48,166 nt of DNA. Source: Dehalococcoidia bacterium (GTDB lineage: Bacteria; Chloroflexota; Dehalococcoidia; Lucifugimonadales; VXLM01). The notes beneath the pieces were generated by a model. The model did not search any database. It was not told the origin of the DNA and saw nothing but the letters and a program-made list of their open reading frames with translations. Made by a program: the position numbers and the translations under genes. Position 1 is the stretch's first letter. The number at the start of each line of letters is the position of its first letter. Shown one piece after another: positions 25,839-34,563 of this stretch. The stretch is from NCBI GenBank assembly GCA_009841605.1, contig VXLM01000120.1, positions 1 to 48,166 on the forward strand, in the 5' to 3' direction.

Positions 25839-28139
25839 TTGACCGTCGAGCAGCCCACGTCCGGCCGGTACACGGCAAAGCGCGCAATCTACATCGCGAC
25901 CTACGTCGTGCTGGCCGTCGCTGCTGCTGCTATGCGGTTCTGGGAGTTGGGATCGCGCGCATTCCACCATGACGAGAGCCTCCACGCCTTCTACTCCTGG
26001 AATCTGTACGCCGGCGAGGGGTATATCCACAACCCGATGATGCACGGCCCCTTCCAGATGGAGGCCACCGCCGGGCTGTTCTTCCTATTCGGCGACACCG
26101 ATTACACGGCAAGACTGCTCTATGCCATCGCCGGCACGGCACTGGTTCTAATGCCGCTCCTCTTCCGGTCGCGGCTCGGACACTGGGGGGCGCTGTTCAC
26201 TTCGATGCTGCTCGCGTTCTCTCCCGCGATGCTGTATTACAGCCGCTTTGCCCGAAACGATATTCTCATGGCGGTGTGGGCCCTTGGCATCGTCATCGCG
26301 ATGTGGAGGTATCTCGACGAAGACGCAAAGGGGTCCGAAGAGGAGCCGACCGCCCTGGAAACGGACGATGAAGAAGCCGCAGATCCTCCACCCAAGATGG
26401 GCAAAGCAATTTACCTGTACATTACGGCAGCCCTTCTCGCTTTCGCCTTCGCCTCGAAGGAGAGTGCTTACCTCATCACCGGGACCATGGGGCTCTACCT
26501 CGTACTGGTGCTCGTGAGCCGCAACTGGAACGCCGTGAAGTCGAAGGTCAACGTAGGCGTGGACTCACCGCCTGTCGCCGCCCTCAAGATCATGGGAGGC
26601 TGGATTAACCATCTTGAACGCGGTCTTGAGATGCGGGGCATATCGAAAGAGGCCGGTTTCCTGGTGTTGCTGATCACCATTACCCTGCCGCTGTGGGGGG
26701 CGTTCATCAGCATCCTCCAGGACACACCGCTCCTCGACTGGAGCGGACTGACCCTGGCAGGTCCCGTAGGAGGGTCGGGACCGATCGGCTCTCCTGTCGG
26801 GGGCGGACTGGTCGTCGCCTTCCTCGTCACGGCGTTCCTGATCTTTCTTGCGATGTCTTACGGTCTGAAGTGGAATACGTCGGTCTGGTGGAAGGCCGCC
26901 GCGATCTTCTACGGGCTGTACATCCTGATGTACACGTCGTTCCTCACCAACGGATTTGGCATAGGCTCCGGCGTGTGGCAGTCGCTCGGCTACTGGGTCG
27001 TGCAGCAGGGCGAGGGGAGAGGCAGCCAGCCCTGGTACTACTACACCATCATAACCACCCTGTATGAATTCTTGCCCTTACTCCTCTCCGTCATCGGCAG
27101 CGTGTACTTCCTCCGCAATCGTGACAAATTCGGGATGTTCCTGGTGTACTGGGTCTGGACGACCTTCCTGCTCTACACCATAGCCAGCGAGAAGATGCCT
27201 TGGCTCCTGGTCAATATCACCCTCCCAATGATCGTCCTCTCGGGCAAGTTTCTCAACGACATCATCGTGCGTGTTGAGTGGAGGAAGGTCTCGGTTTTTG
27301 GCGGCGTCCTCACACTGGTCGGCGTGCCTTTATTCCTGGCCCTCCTGTGGAATCTGACTTTCCTCGGCCTTGATGGCAACGAAACGGTTGCCGGCCTTCA
27401 AGTCGATGTCTTGGGTATGGCCCTCGCAGTGGTCGCCATTGTCCTTATAGTTGCCGGCTATTTTCTCGCGCGCAGAATCGGTCCCGCCGTCTTTGCGACG
27501 ATTGGCCTAGTCTCAATAGCGGCGATACTGCTAGTACTAAGCGGGCGCGCGGGCCTGATAGCGGCCTTCCAACACGGGGACATCCCTGTCGAGATGCTCG
27601 TCTATACCCAGACCTCGCCCGACATCCACAATCTGGCTAGACAGTTGCGTGAGCAGGACGCACAACAGGACACTTCTATCGCCGCCATTGATGGTACAAG
27701 CGGCTTCCATTGGCCGTGGTACTGGTACCTGCGGGGGAGAGAAGACATTAAATACACGAACTACGGCACAACAGGAGGGCTGAACCCGTCGAACTCGCCG
27801 ATTGCACTCGTACACTCGACCAACAAAAGCACGGCGGACCCGTCCTTTGCTGAAGTGTATTCCGAGCCGCAGCTTCTTAGGCAACGGTGGTGGTTCCCAG
27901 AGGCCGTCTATAGAGGGTATAACGACCCTCAGCACTTCGGCATAGGAAAACTCTTCGCCGACCCCGTGGACCGGCAGACCTGGCGGGAACTCGCCGACTA
28001 CTTCCTCTACCGAAATCTCTGGACCAATAACGGAGCCTGTGTACCCGCTGAGGACGACTTCTCGTGCCTCGGCAGCGAGAACGCATATATCTATCAGCGC
28101 CCAGACGCAAATGCGCCGTTCGTCCCTCGCTATAAGTAA
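25839..28139 (+). CDS. Agl23/TIGR03663-type membrane protein (GT-C, glycosyltransferase 39-like)
   Basis: 766 residues from a TTG at 25839 behind GAGTAG; the first ATG in frame would cut into the first membrane helix, so TTG is preferred. The first extracellular loop, RAFHHDESLHAFYSWNLYAG, has the acidic residues expected of GT-C enzymes (D, E after HH), followed by HNPMMHGPFQMEATAGLFFL and SRFARNDILMAVWALG. About 12 membrane segments follow, with an acidic cytoplasmic insertion near residues 165-185 (EEEPTALETDDEE). The C-terminal 190 residues are soluble. The archaeal namesake is linked to protein N-glycosylation; here a surface glycan or glycoprotein role is inferred. Confidence 0.88.
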   Translation: MTVEQPTSGRYTAKRAIYIATYVVLAVAAAAMRFWELGSRAFHHDESLHAFYSWNLYAGEGYIHNPMMHGPFQMEATAGLFFLFGDTDYTARLLYAIAGTALVLMPLLFRSRLGHWGALFTSMLLAFSPAMLYYSRFARNDILMAVWALGIVIAMWRYLDEDAKGSEEEPTALETDDEEAADPPPKMGKAIYLYITAALLAFAFASKESAYLITGTMGLYLVLVLVSRNWNAVKSKVNVGVDSPPVAALKIMGGWINHLERGLEMRGISKEAGFLVLLITITLPLWGAFISILQDTPLLDWSGLTLAGPVGGSGPIGSPVGGGLVVAFLVTAFLIFLAMSYGLKWNTSVWWKAAAIFYGLYILMYTSFLTNGFGIGSGVWQSLGYWVVQQGEGRGSQPWYYYTIITTLYEFLPLLLSVIGSVYFLRNRDKFGMFLVYWVWTTFLLYTIASEKMPWLLVNITLPMIVLSGKFLNDIIVRVEWRKVSVFGGVLTLVGVPLFLALLWNLTFLGLDGNETVAGLQVDVLGMALAVVAIVLIVAGYFLARRIGPAVFATIGLVSIAAILLVLSGRAGLIAAFQHGDIPVEMLVYTQTSPDIHNLARQLREQDAQQDTSIAAIDGTSGFHWPWYWYLRGREDIKYTNYGTTGGLNPSNSPIALVHSTNKSTADPSFAEVYSEPQLLRQRWWFPEAVYRGYNDPQHFGIGKLFADPVDRQTWRELADYFLYRNLWTNNGACVPAEDDFSCLGSENAYIYQRPDANAPFVPRYK

Positions 28140-28179
28140 GCGAGCGATTCTGCCAGCTTGTCTCCCATGTCTCTTCGAT

Positions 28180-28208
28180 TTGACCGATGTTGGCACGTGA
28201 CCTACTAT
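28180..28208 (+). promoter_or_regulatory. Sigma-70-type promoter upstream of the DinB-like gene
   Basis: TTGACC (28180-28185), a 17-base spacer and TACTAT (28203-28208) form a good promoter, predicting a leader of about 80 bases before the ATG at 28295. Confidence 0.55.
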
Positions 28209-28294
28209 GAACCGGGACGCTAAACGTCTGGAAATGACGCAAAATGGCGTAGATTCCCGGATATCTCACATGTAATTCTCCAGAGGACACACCG

Positions 28295-28783
28295 ATGAAT
28301 CTCGCGGCAATCCACTCACTCTTCGACTACAACTACTGGGTGAACCAGCGGATACTGGATACTGCCGCGGGTCTCTCTCCCGAGCAATTCACGGCTGCCG
28401 CCGGGGTGAGCCACGGCAGTTTACGAGGAACATTGGTCCACGCGTTGAGCGCCGAGTGGGCGTGGAGGCGGAGGTGCCAGGGCAGTTCTCCTCCCGGGCT
28501 CCTTTCAGAGGATGAATTCCCCGACCTGGAGTCCCTTGCTCGCCGCTCGCGCGAAGAGGAAGGAGCCATGCGCTCCTACCTCGCCGGCCTCACCAACGAG
28601 GACCTCACCTCCATAATCAGATACAGTCGCACCGAAGGTACATCGTTCGAGACGCCCTTGTGGCAGATTCTCCTTCATGTGATCAACCACGGCACGCAGT
28701 CGCGCAGCGAAGCCGCCGTCATTCTCACGCAATACGGCCACTCGCCCGGCGACCTCGACTATATGATCTTCCTTCGCGAGTAA
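28295..28783 (+). CDS. DinB/YfiT-like metal-binding four-helix protein
   Basis: 162 residues. The start MNLAAIHSLFDYNYWVNQRIL with the H-x-x-x-Y/W-N pattern, the LRGTLVHALSAEWAWRRR helix (H49) and HVINHGTQSRSEAAVIL (H128, H132) match the DinB superfamily, where three histidines bind a divalent metal. Functions across the family include thiol-S-transferases and damage-inducible proteins of unknown activity. It has its own promoter and stands alone between large membrane protein and MFS genes. Confidence 0.85.
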   Translation: MNLAAIHSLFDYNYWVNQRILDTAAGLSPEQFTAAAGVSHGSLRGTLVHALSAEWAWRRRCQGSSPPGLLSEDEFPDLESLARRSREEEGAMRSYLAGLTNEDLTSIIRYSRTEGTSFETPLWQILLHVINHGTQSRSEAAVILTQYGHSPGDLDYMIFLRE

Positions 28784-28908
28784 GGGCTGCGTCTCTTGAA
28801 CAGCATCTCGCGTGGTGATTGTCCCGTTGCGGTTGAGGGATAGGGGGAAAGTGATAGCCACGCGTCCCCGTTTGGAGCCGGCGGGGCCGTTCAGATGAGG
28901 TAGCTCCC

Positions 28909-30162
28909 GTGCGGGTTCGAAAAGCCTTCTCAATTCCTCCGCTCAGCAAGCGCCAACGTGGCGTTCTTGCGCTGGTTTCCCTTGCATCGCTCACCACAAG
29001 TTACGGAACAGCCATCATGGTGCTGGCTCTGCCGCAGATCCAGAGCGGACTCAGCATCGAAGACGCGGCAGTCAGCGACGTTGCGGCCGTCATCAGGTTC
29101 GGGTCGCTCCTGGCCGTCCCGGCAGTTCTTGTGGCCGACCGTGTCGGACGTCGGCCTGCGCTTATATTCGTCGTTGTCGCGAATGTTGTCTTGACTGCGG
29201 CCACGGGTGCGGCTCCGTCCATGGAGGCGTTTGCGACACTGCAGTTCCTTGCGCGCATTTTCCATACGGCGACCGGTATTGTGGCCGCCGTCTACATAAC
29301 CGAGGAGTTCCCCACCGATCACCGGGGATGGGGATTCGGAGCGCTGGCAATTCTAGCCGGCGTGGGCGCCGGATTGGCGCTCTTCATGTTCGGCATGATC
29401 GAACAGCTGCCCTTCGGTTGGAGAACACTCTATTTCTTGGCGCTCCCCGCGTTGGCCCTTCTCCCGCTCCTGCTTCGAGGACTCCCCGAAACGCAGCGGT
29501 TCCTGAGTGCCCAAACACAATCGCACCGGTCCTACGTGTCCTCTCACCTGAGGCCTATCTTGAGCGTGGCGACGGCTTACCCAGGACGGTTCGCCGCTCT
29601 GGCTGTAGTCATTTTGGTGGTGGCGATCTCCAACGTTGCAGCGGGGCTCTATGGCCCCACATACCTGCAATCTGAGCACGACTATTCGCCGGCCCGCCTC
29701 TCGACCATTCTTCTCCTCACGGGGATTGTCGGCGCGGCCAGCGCACTCTATCTTGGGAGTCTTAGCGACCGTTTTGGACGCAGACGGTTGGCGGTCTTGC
29801 TCCTCGTAGCAAGTCCCTGCGCCATGGTCGGTTTTTACGAAGCATCAGGGACGTTGCTACCGGTGCTGCTGGTGACATTCGCCCTGGTCGGTACGGGAGC
29901 GGACGTCTCATTGGCCGCTATGGGTAAAGAGCTGTTTCCCACCTCGTATCGGTCTACGGTTTCCGGGTTCGTCGCCATGGTGGCGGCCACAGGTGGTGTG
30001 ATCGGACTCTGGACACACGGACGACTCTTCGATCTGATCGGCGACCAATGGACGGCCGTCAGCGCCCTCGCCGCGTTGGGCCTGCTTGCGCCGTTCATCC
30101 TCGCATTCACGCTCCCGGAAACGAATCGGCGAGCGCTGGAAGAGATTTCGCCGGAACGATAG
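28909..30162 (+). CDS. MFS transporter (sugar/organic-acid type)
   Basis: 417 residues from a GTG at 28909 with a GATGAGG ribosome site. Twelve hydrophobic segments are visible. The loop between helices 2 and 3 reads VADRVGRRPALIF, the MFS signature, and the matching loop in the second half is GSLSDRFGRRRLAVLLL. TEEFPTDHRGWGFG and KELFPTSYRSTVSGF, one in each half, are typical of the metabolite:H+ symporter and sugar transporter branch. Substrate unknown. The gene ends 10 bases from the end of convergent pth. Confidence 0.87.
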   Translation: MRVRKAFSIPPLSKRQRGVLALVSLASLTTSYGTAIMVLALPQIQSGLSIEDAAVSDVAAVIRFGSLLAVPAVLVADRVGRRPALIFVVVANVVLTAATGAAPSMEAFATLQFLARIFHTATGIVAAVYITEEFPTDHRGWGFGALAILAGVGAGLALFMFGMIEQLPFGWRTLYFLALPALALLPLLLRGLPETQRFLSAQTQSHRSYVSSHLRPILSVATAYPGRFAALAVVILVVAISNVAAGLYGPTYLQSEHDYSPARLSTILLLTGIVGAASALYLGSLSDRFGRRRLAVLLLVASPCAMVGFYEASGTLLPVLLVTFALVGTGADVSLAAMGKELFPTSYRSTVSGFVAMVAATGGVIGLWTHGRLFDLIGDQWTAVSALAALGLLAPFILAFTLPETNRRALEEISPER

Positions 30163-30172
30163 GGAGGCGCGA

Positions 30173-30793
30173 CTAGTTGTACACGTTCATGGCGCGTTCG
30201 ACTCCCTCGGAGAGAGCCATGACTATTGCATCGGTGGCGCGGTCGATCCCTTCGTCAATCGCCCGCCGCTCCTCCTCGCTCGGTCTGCTGAGTACGTGCT
30301 CAATGTCGCCAACCTGACCCTCCGGCCTCCCTATGCCTATTCGAATCCGAACGAACTCCTGAGTGCCCACGGCGCCGATGATGGACTTCATGCCGTTGTG
30401 GCCGCCGTCGCCGCCTCTGGCCCTGATGCGCACCTTCCCGGACGGAAGCGCCATCTCGTCATACACAACGATAAGGTTCTTCGCCGTCGCGCGAAACCGT
30501 GTAGAGAGGGACGTAATTGCACGCCCACTTTCGTTCACGTACGTACGCGGCTTTGCAAGGACGACGCAGTGACCAGCCACATTCTGCTCCGACGTGTGCA
30601 CGAGTCGATGCGAACGTGTAGAGCCGCCGGGGTAGCTCTCCGCAATCCGGTCGATACACCAAAACCCAACGTTGTGTCGGGTGCCTTCGTACTTCGCCCC
30701 CGGATTTCCAAGACCGACAATGATAGTAGGAACGGCACCGGGATCGCGCTGGTCGTCCCGTCCGAGAAACTTGGCGAATGCACCGCGTATCAC
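30173..30793 (-). CDS. pth: Peptidyl-tRNA hydrolase
   Basis: 206 residues from a GTG at 30793 with AAGGCGG upstream. Releases tRNA from peptidyl-tRNA that drops off ribosomes. IIVGLGNPGAKYEGTRHNVGF carries the conserved Asn and catalytic His; VVYDEMALPSGKVRIRARGG carries the catalytic Asp, followed by GHNGMKSI. The family core usually starts at the strand IIVGLGNPG. Here about 23 residues precede it, because no start codon exists closer to the core (the codon before PTIIVG is GTT). The open frame continues further upstream to 30949 but that part is not family-like. tRNA-Asp is nearby on the other strand. Confidence 0.92.
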   Translation of the reverse strand: MIRGAFAKFLGRDDQRDPGAVPTIIVGLGNPGAKYEGTRHNVGFWCIDRIAESYPGGSTRSHRLVHTSEQNVAGHCVVLAKPRTYVNESGRAITSLSTRFRATAKNLIVVYDEMALPSGKVRIRARGGDGGHNGMKSIIGAVGTQEFVRIRIGIGRPEGQVGDIEHVLSRPSEEERRAIDEGIDRATDAIVMALSEGVERAMNVYN

Positions 30794-30960
30794 CGCATAC
30801 CGCCTTAACGTATGGGGCCGGGCTTGGCCACTGAGGATGACTGCGATTCTATCAATCGCGTTCCTAGTCGTGAAGATATTGCGTCTATTCGATTCCGAGT
30901 AGCCTTCCGGCTCTTGCTTCTGGTAAGAGCACCCTGCCGAACAAAACATAGCCCCGAAAC

Positions 30961-30990
30961 TTGACCGCAGGTAGACTAGGCAACTACAAT
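30961..30990 (+). promoter_or_regulatory. Promoter of the tRNA-Asp gene
   Basis: TTGACC (30961-30966), an 18-base spacer and TACAAT (30985-30990). The predicted start point lies about 25 bases before the tRNA 5' end. Confidence 0.6.
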
Positions 30991-31023
30991 CTACCGTAGG
31001 CCTTGAGCCTATCCGCGATTCGC

Positions 31024-31100
31024 GGCCCCGTGGTGTAGCGGTTTAACATACTGCCCTGTCAAGGCAGAGATCGCCGGTTCGAATCCGGTCGGGGTCGCCA
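31024..31100 (+). tRNA. tRNA-Asp (anticodon GTC)
   Basis: A complete cloverleaf of 77 bases including an encoded CCA. The acceptor stem GGCCCCG pairs with CGGGGTC (one G-T pair), and the discriminator base is G, as expected for Asp. The anticodon stem CTGCC/GGCAG encloses CTGTCAA with anticodon GTC at 31058-31060. The T arm reads CCGGTTCGAATCCGG. A promoter precedes it at 30961-30990; no clear terminator was found after it. Confidence 0.97.
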
Positions 31101-31399
31101 CACACTCCTCCTTGCCTTCAACGGCGTACTGAACAACTTATCGGCGGTGCTCCATCAGTACCTGTCCCATGGACACCGGCGTGACCTCATTCCCTTGCCC
31201 TTGCGCATCAGCCTCACCTGCCGGTCCGTATTAATTAGATGCGTCGCGTCTTCTTCGCATGATACAGCCAGACGGTAGTGGAGGTGAGGGTATCCCATCT
31301 CGCAGAATCGCATTCCCGTAGCCTGTTAGTGCAACCCCCAGCTCTGAACTCGTACCTATCACTTCTGCTATGAAGTTTTGAGTGTAAGCACTGAATTTC
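31101..31399. other. 299-bp gap, nothing identified
   Basis: Between tRNA-Asp and the end of the sialidase-like gene I see no gene, repeat, terminator with T-run or promoter that I can defend. A 61-codon minus frame at 31231-31416 runs out of the neighbouring gene's 3' end and lacks a ribosome site. Confidence 0.5.
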
Positions 31400-32521
31400 C
31401 TACACGTACACGTCACTCTCGGACCAAGTACTGCCGCCTATGAAGCGGATGCCATCCTCGGAGTGGTAGTAGTAGGTCGAGAGGATGCGCCCATCCTTCT
31501 TCTGGATGGAGGACGGATAGCCGAGGTCCATGTGGAGGCCATCGTCGCGGATGACGACCTCATTGTCCATGTCCCAGGTCTCGCCTTGGTCTTCGCTGAA
31601 AGCAGCACGGATGCCAAATGGTTCTCGTCGGTAGCCATAGGTGCAGAGAATGCGACCGCTGTCCAGTTCGATGAGGTTGCAGGGGTAACCCCAGATAGGA
31701 CTTTTCTTCAATCCGCGCCAAGTCCAGCCGTCGTCGGTGGAGTAGGCCTGGTACATGTGGTCGTCGCCAGCGCCGGTACGCATCATGGTCAGCAGCCTCC
31801 CATTGGCAAGGCGAAGCAGCGGCGGTTCGCCGAAGCGAAGCTGACCGTTTGGATCGTACGCGACCGTCGAAGGGCGGCCCCATGTCTTGCCCTGGTCGTA
31901 GGACCTGACAATGTACACTCGACCGATCTCCTCCGGGCTTCCCATCCCGTGGAAGGGCAGCAGCCAAGTCCCATCGGGCAACTCGACAACCCCTGTCTTG
32001 CCGGTATGAGACCAGTATGTCATCGATTCGACGGTGAATGGCTCAGCCGGTGCGAAGGTGTGGCCGTTGTCGTCGGAGCGGTACAAATACAGGCTGTCCC
32101 AAACCATGCGCCCGAAGTTTCGTCCGGGACGCTTAGGCAACACCCACTTCTCATTCTCGACCTCGGCGCTTTGCTCGTCTGTCCAGCCGGAGAAGAGACG
32201 CATGTTGTTGACGATTATCTGGCCCGAAGACACCTGCGCGATCATCGCGAGGTTCAGGTCCTGATCGCCGCCAGCGTCGACGATGGTAAGCGAAGCAGGG
32301 TCCCAGGTCTCGCCGTCGTCGGTCGAGCGTATTAGGGCCGTCCGAGAGCCCGGGTCCTGATGATGGTGGACGTGGACGGCGTTGCACAGTCCTTCGTAAT
32401 CGTTCGGAGGCCGAACGGGCGCCTGCCGGAAGACGGTCAGGAGGTCGCCGTTCTGTAAACGAATAACCTCCGGAAACGCGCAGTGAAAATCGGTCCCCTT
32501 GTAAATCGTGATGTGTTCCAT
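31400..32521 (-). CDS. Sialidase/BNR-fold protein (exo-alpha-sialidase-like)
   Basis: 373 residues from the ATG at 32521, chosen over an in-frame TTG at 32536 because TGAGGAGGG lies just before it. Five Asp-box motifs mark a six-bladed propeller: STDDGETWD, SDDNGHTF, SYDQGKTWG, STDDGWTW and SEDQGETWD. The N-terminal FPEVIRLQNGDLL corresponds to the R-I-P-like segment of sialidases. There is no signal peptide, so it would act in the cytoplasm, which is unusual for a secreted sialidase and suggests a different glycan or sugar-acid substrate. It follows the Gfo/Idh/MocA gene by 11 bases on the same strand and is probably cotranscribed. Confidence 0.82.
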   Translation of the reverse strand: MEHITIYKGTDFHCAFPEVIRLQNGDLLTVFRQAPVRPPNDYEGLCNAVHVHHHQDPGSRTALIRSTDDGETWDPASLTIVDAGGDQDLNLAMIAQVSSGQIIVNNMRLFSGWTDEQSAEVENEKWVLPKRPGRNFGRMVWDSLYLYRSDDNGHTFAPAEPFTVESMTYWSHTGKTGVVELPDGTWLLPFHGMGSPEEIGRVYIVRSYDQGKTWGRPSTVAYDPNGQLRFGEPPLLRLANGRLLTMMRTGAGDDHMYQAYSTDDGWTWRGLKKSPIWGYPCNLIELDSGRILCTYGYRREPFGIRAAFSEDQGETWDMDNEVVIRDDGLHMDLGYPSSIQKKDGRILSTYYYHSEDGIRFIGGSTWSESDVYV

Positions 32522-32532
32522 CGCTGCCCTCC

Positions 32533-33555
32533 TCAAAGTTCAGACGGGTTGATTGCTCTGCCGGTATTCAAGCTCTCTTCAATGGCATTGCAAACTTGTA
32601 TGACTCGTATCATCTGCTCGGGAGATATGTCGCTTGTCCTTTCGCCTCGCAACACTTGAACGGCCTCTCGGACGCCATTGGGATAATGGTCTGCGGCCAT
32701 GCCCCGCGACATTGACGTCGAAGGTTTGCTCGCCGCCTCGCCGACTGCTGTGCCGAACGACGCCGCATTGCCAGAGAGGTCGCGCTCGTCGTCGGAACTA
32801 TCGATAACACCCTCGCTGCCTATGGCACGCTTGTGAAAATGGTACGCGCCGTCGCCGATGAGAGCCAGTGTTATAAGGGTGCCGTCGTTATAAGAACAGG
32901 TCGCGGTGATGTTTGACTTCTCAACGCCGGCGGGGTGCTCGATGGCGTAGATCGAGTTCACGTCGATGCCGTGCAAGTGAAGCATGAGTTCGACTGTGTG
33001 TATCGAGTAAAAGATAAGACCACCGTAGTGGTTCTGCCGCATCGCAGGACCGGTGTAGCTTGCGTAACGGACGGGGCCGATTTCGCTCATTCGCCGTTTG
33101 AAGTCAACGGTGTCGGAGCCGTAGCGCAGGGTCGAGAACGAGACCATTGGCACGCCCGCGCCTTCCGCTAAGGTGACGAACTCTCGTGCGTCGTCGGGCG
33201 TAACGGTGAAGGGCTTATCCACGAACACCGGCTTGCGCGCATTGATGGCGACCCGAGCCAAGTCAAGGTGCATTCCCCCGTGTCGAGAGACCACGAACAC
33301 GATGCTGGCGTCGGCGACCGCTTCTTCGGGACTCGATGCGACGTTCGGTATCGAAACCTTCTCTGCGACCTCGCGAGTGCGAGCGTCGTCTTCGCCCCAA
33401 ATGGCGTGAACCGTCGCGGTCTTGGATGTAGGTCTCGAAACTGACCATCCGCTATCGGACGAGATCCGTTCCATGCTGGAGCAGGCGCTCGGCGTCGAAG
33501 AGGCGGAGCGAAGCTGTCGCTGGGTCGAAGTTGCCCCGACAGTTGGCCGAGTCAT
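32533..33555 (-). CDS. Gfo/Idh/MocA-family oxidoreductase with atypical N-terminus
   Basis: 340 residues. From about residue 48 it follows the family: ATVHAIWGEDDARTREVAEK, then a stretch ending VVSRHGGMHLDLA, and the central KPVFVDKPFT in which the EKP-like lysine of the active site sits. The C-terminal part (HYGGLIFYSIHTVELML) carries the substrate-side histidine. The first 45 residues, however, are Ser/Thr-rich and lack the GxGxxG dinucleotide motif expected at the N-terminus. ATG at 33555 has a weak ribosome site. Either the enzyme has lost or altered cofactor binding, or a frameshift scrambles the start. Confidence 0.72.
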   Translation of the reverse strand: MTRPTVGATSTQRQLRSASSTPSACSSMERISSDSGWSVSRPTSKTATVHAIWGEDDARTREVAEKVSIPNVASSPEEAVADASIVFVVSRHGGMHLDLARVAINARKPVFVDKPFTVTPDDAREFVTLAEGAGVPMVSFSTLRYGSDTVDFKRRMSEIGPVRYASYTGPAMRQNHYGGLIFYSIHTVELMLHLHGIDVNSIYAIEHPAGVEKSNITATCSYNDGTLITLALIGDGAYHFHKRAIGSEGVIDSSDDERDLSGNAASFGTAVGEAASKPSTSMSRGMAADHYPNGVREAVQVLRGERTSDISPEQMIRVIQVCNAIEESLNTGRAINPSEL

Positions 33556-33704
33556 TAGGAATCGGCTCTGCCCTGAACCCTACGAAACCGGTTCGATGCA
33601 TCGCGCGAAGTTTTCGCCAACGTGCTTGGCGGAGGCGACACTCTCATTGACCCGCTTAGACCCCGATGGTAGCCTTTCGCCAGATATGCTGGAGGCGCAT
33701 CGCG

Positions 33705-34460
33705 ATGGGCCGCTTCGGGAAAAAGAGAATCGGACTGCTCACGCCCGCCGGAAACACGACCATCGAGGACGATTTCGCTAGGTGGATGCCTGACTCCCTC
33801 CGGTTGCACGTCAACAGGCTGTTCACCGGATCCCCTCGCAACCCCAACACCCCTGAGGGGCTGCTGACTGGGCTGCAGGAGATGGGCGATGCAGTCGAAG
33901 AGCCTGCCCGTTTGTTGGGCACTGCGAAGGTCGATGTCATCGCCTTCGGCTGCACGGGCGGGAGTTTCCTGAACGGGCCTGGCTATGACCGGGAGATCAC
34001 CGAGAAAATCTCCGCCGCTGCCGGAGGAGCAAAGGCGGTCACCGCCGCCGGAGCCGTCACGGATGCCCTCAAAGAGCTTGGAGTCAGGAAGATCGCAGTC
34101 TGCACGCCATACCCTGAGGAGTTGAACGAACGACTGCGAAGCTTCTACACGGCTGCCGGCTTTGACATCGTAAGCTTCGCCTACGAAGACGGTGGAATCC
34201 CGCAGGACAGCGTGGCCGATGCGCGAGAGACGGCCCTCCGCATGGCTTTGGGCGTGGACACGCCGGAAGCCGAAGCCATTCTTATCAGTTGTACGGCATT
34301 CGAGGGAGCCGGCGAGTCGGTCGAACTCATCGAGGATCTCACCGGCAAACCGGTCGTCACGTCCAATCAAGCCACCTTCTGGGCATGTCTGCGTGCGCTG
34401 GGAGTGAGCGAACACATACCTGGGACCGGAAGGCTAATGGCTGAGGGTGTGGCCGTCTGA
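33705..34460 (+). CDS. Maleate isomerase / Asp-Glu racemase-like protein
   Basis: 251 residues from the ATG at 33705, chosen over 33666 because GGAGG stands nine bases before it. KKRIGLLTPAGNTTIEDDF and the two cysteine motifs FGCTGGSF (C83) and LISCTAFEG (C196) match the maleate cis-trans isomerase/arylmalonate decarboxylase group, which uses two cysteines across a symmetric site. It would act on a small dicarboxylic or hydantoin-like acid. It is divergent from the Gfo/Idh/MocA gene and is followed at once by two NHL-repeat genes. Confidence 0.85.
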   Translation: MGRFGKKRIGLLTPAGNTTIEDDFARWMPDSLRLHVNRLFTGSPRNPNTPEGLLTGLQEMGDAVEEPARLLGTAKVDVIAFGCTGGSFLNGPGYDREITEKISAAAGGAKAVTAAGAVTDALKELGVRKIAVCTPYPEELNERLRSFYTAAGFDIVSFAYEDGGIPQDSVADARETALRMALGVDTPEAEAILISCTAFEGAGESVELIEDLTGKPVVTSNQATFWACLRALGVSEHIPGTGRLMAEGVAV

Positions 34461-34563
34461 TGGGCAGTTCGACTTTGTCCGGTTCCGTCCCGGTAAGGGC
34501 ATTACCCGATCTCACTGCATAAGCAAGCGGGTTGAGCACGTTCACCTCTGCGGGGATCCGAAT

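Noticed and set aside
31231-31416. 61-codon minus-strand ORF after the sialidase-like gene
   Set aside because: It overlaps the sialidase 3' end, has no ribosome site and no recognisable sequence.
33422-33781. 119-codon plus-strand ORF across the divergent gap before the isomerase gene
   Set aside because: It overlaps both the oxidoreductase start and the isomerase start, in a frame with no ribosome site; it is probably a shadow of the disturbed oxidoreductase N-terminus.
33555-34415. 286-codon minus-strand ORF opposite the maleate-isomerase-like gene
   Set aside because: It is antisense to a gene with clear catalytic cysteines and has shadow-type composition.
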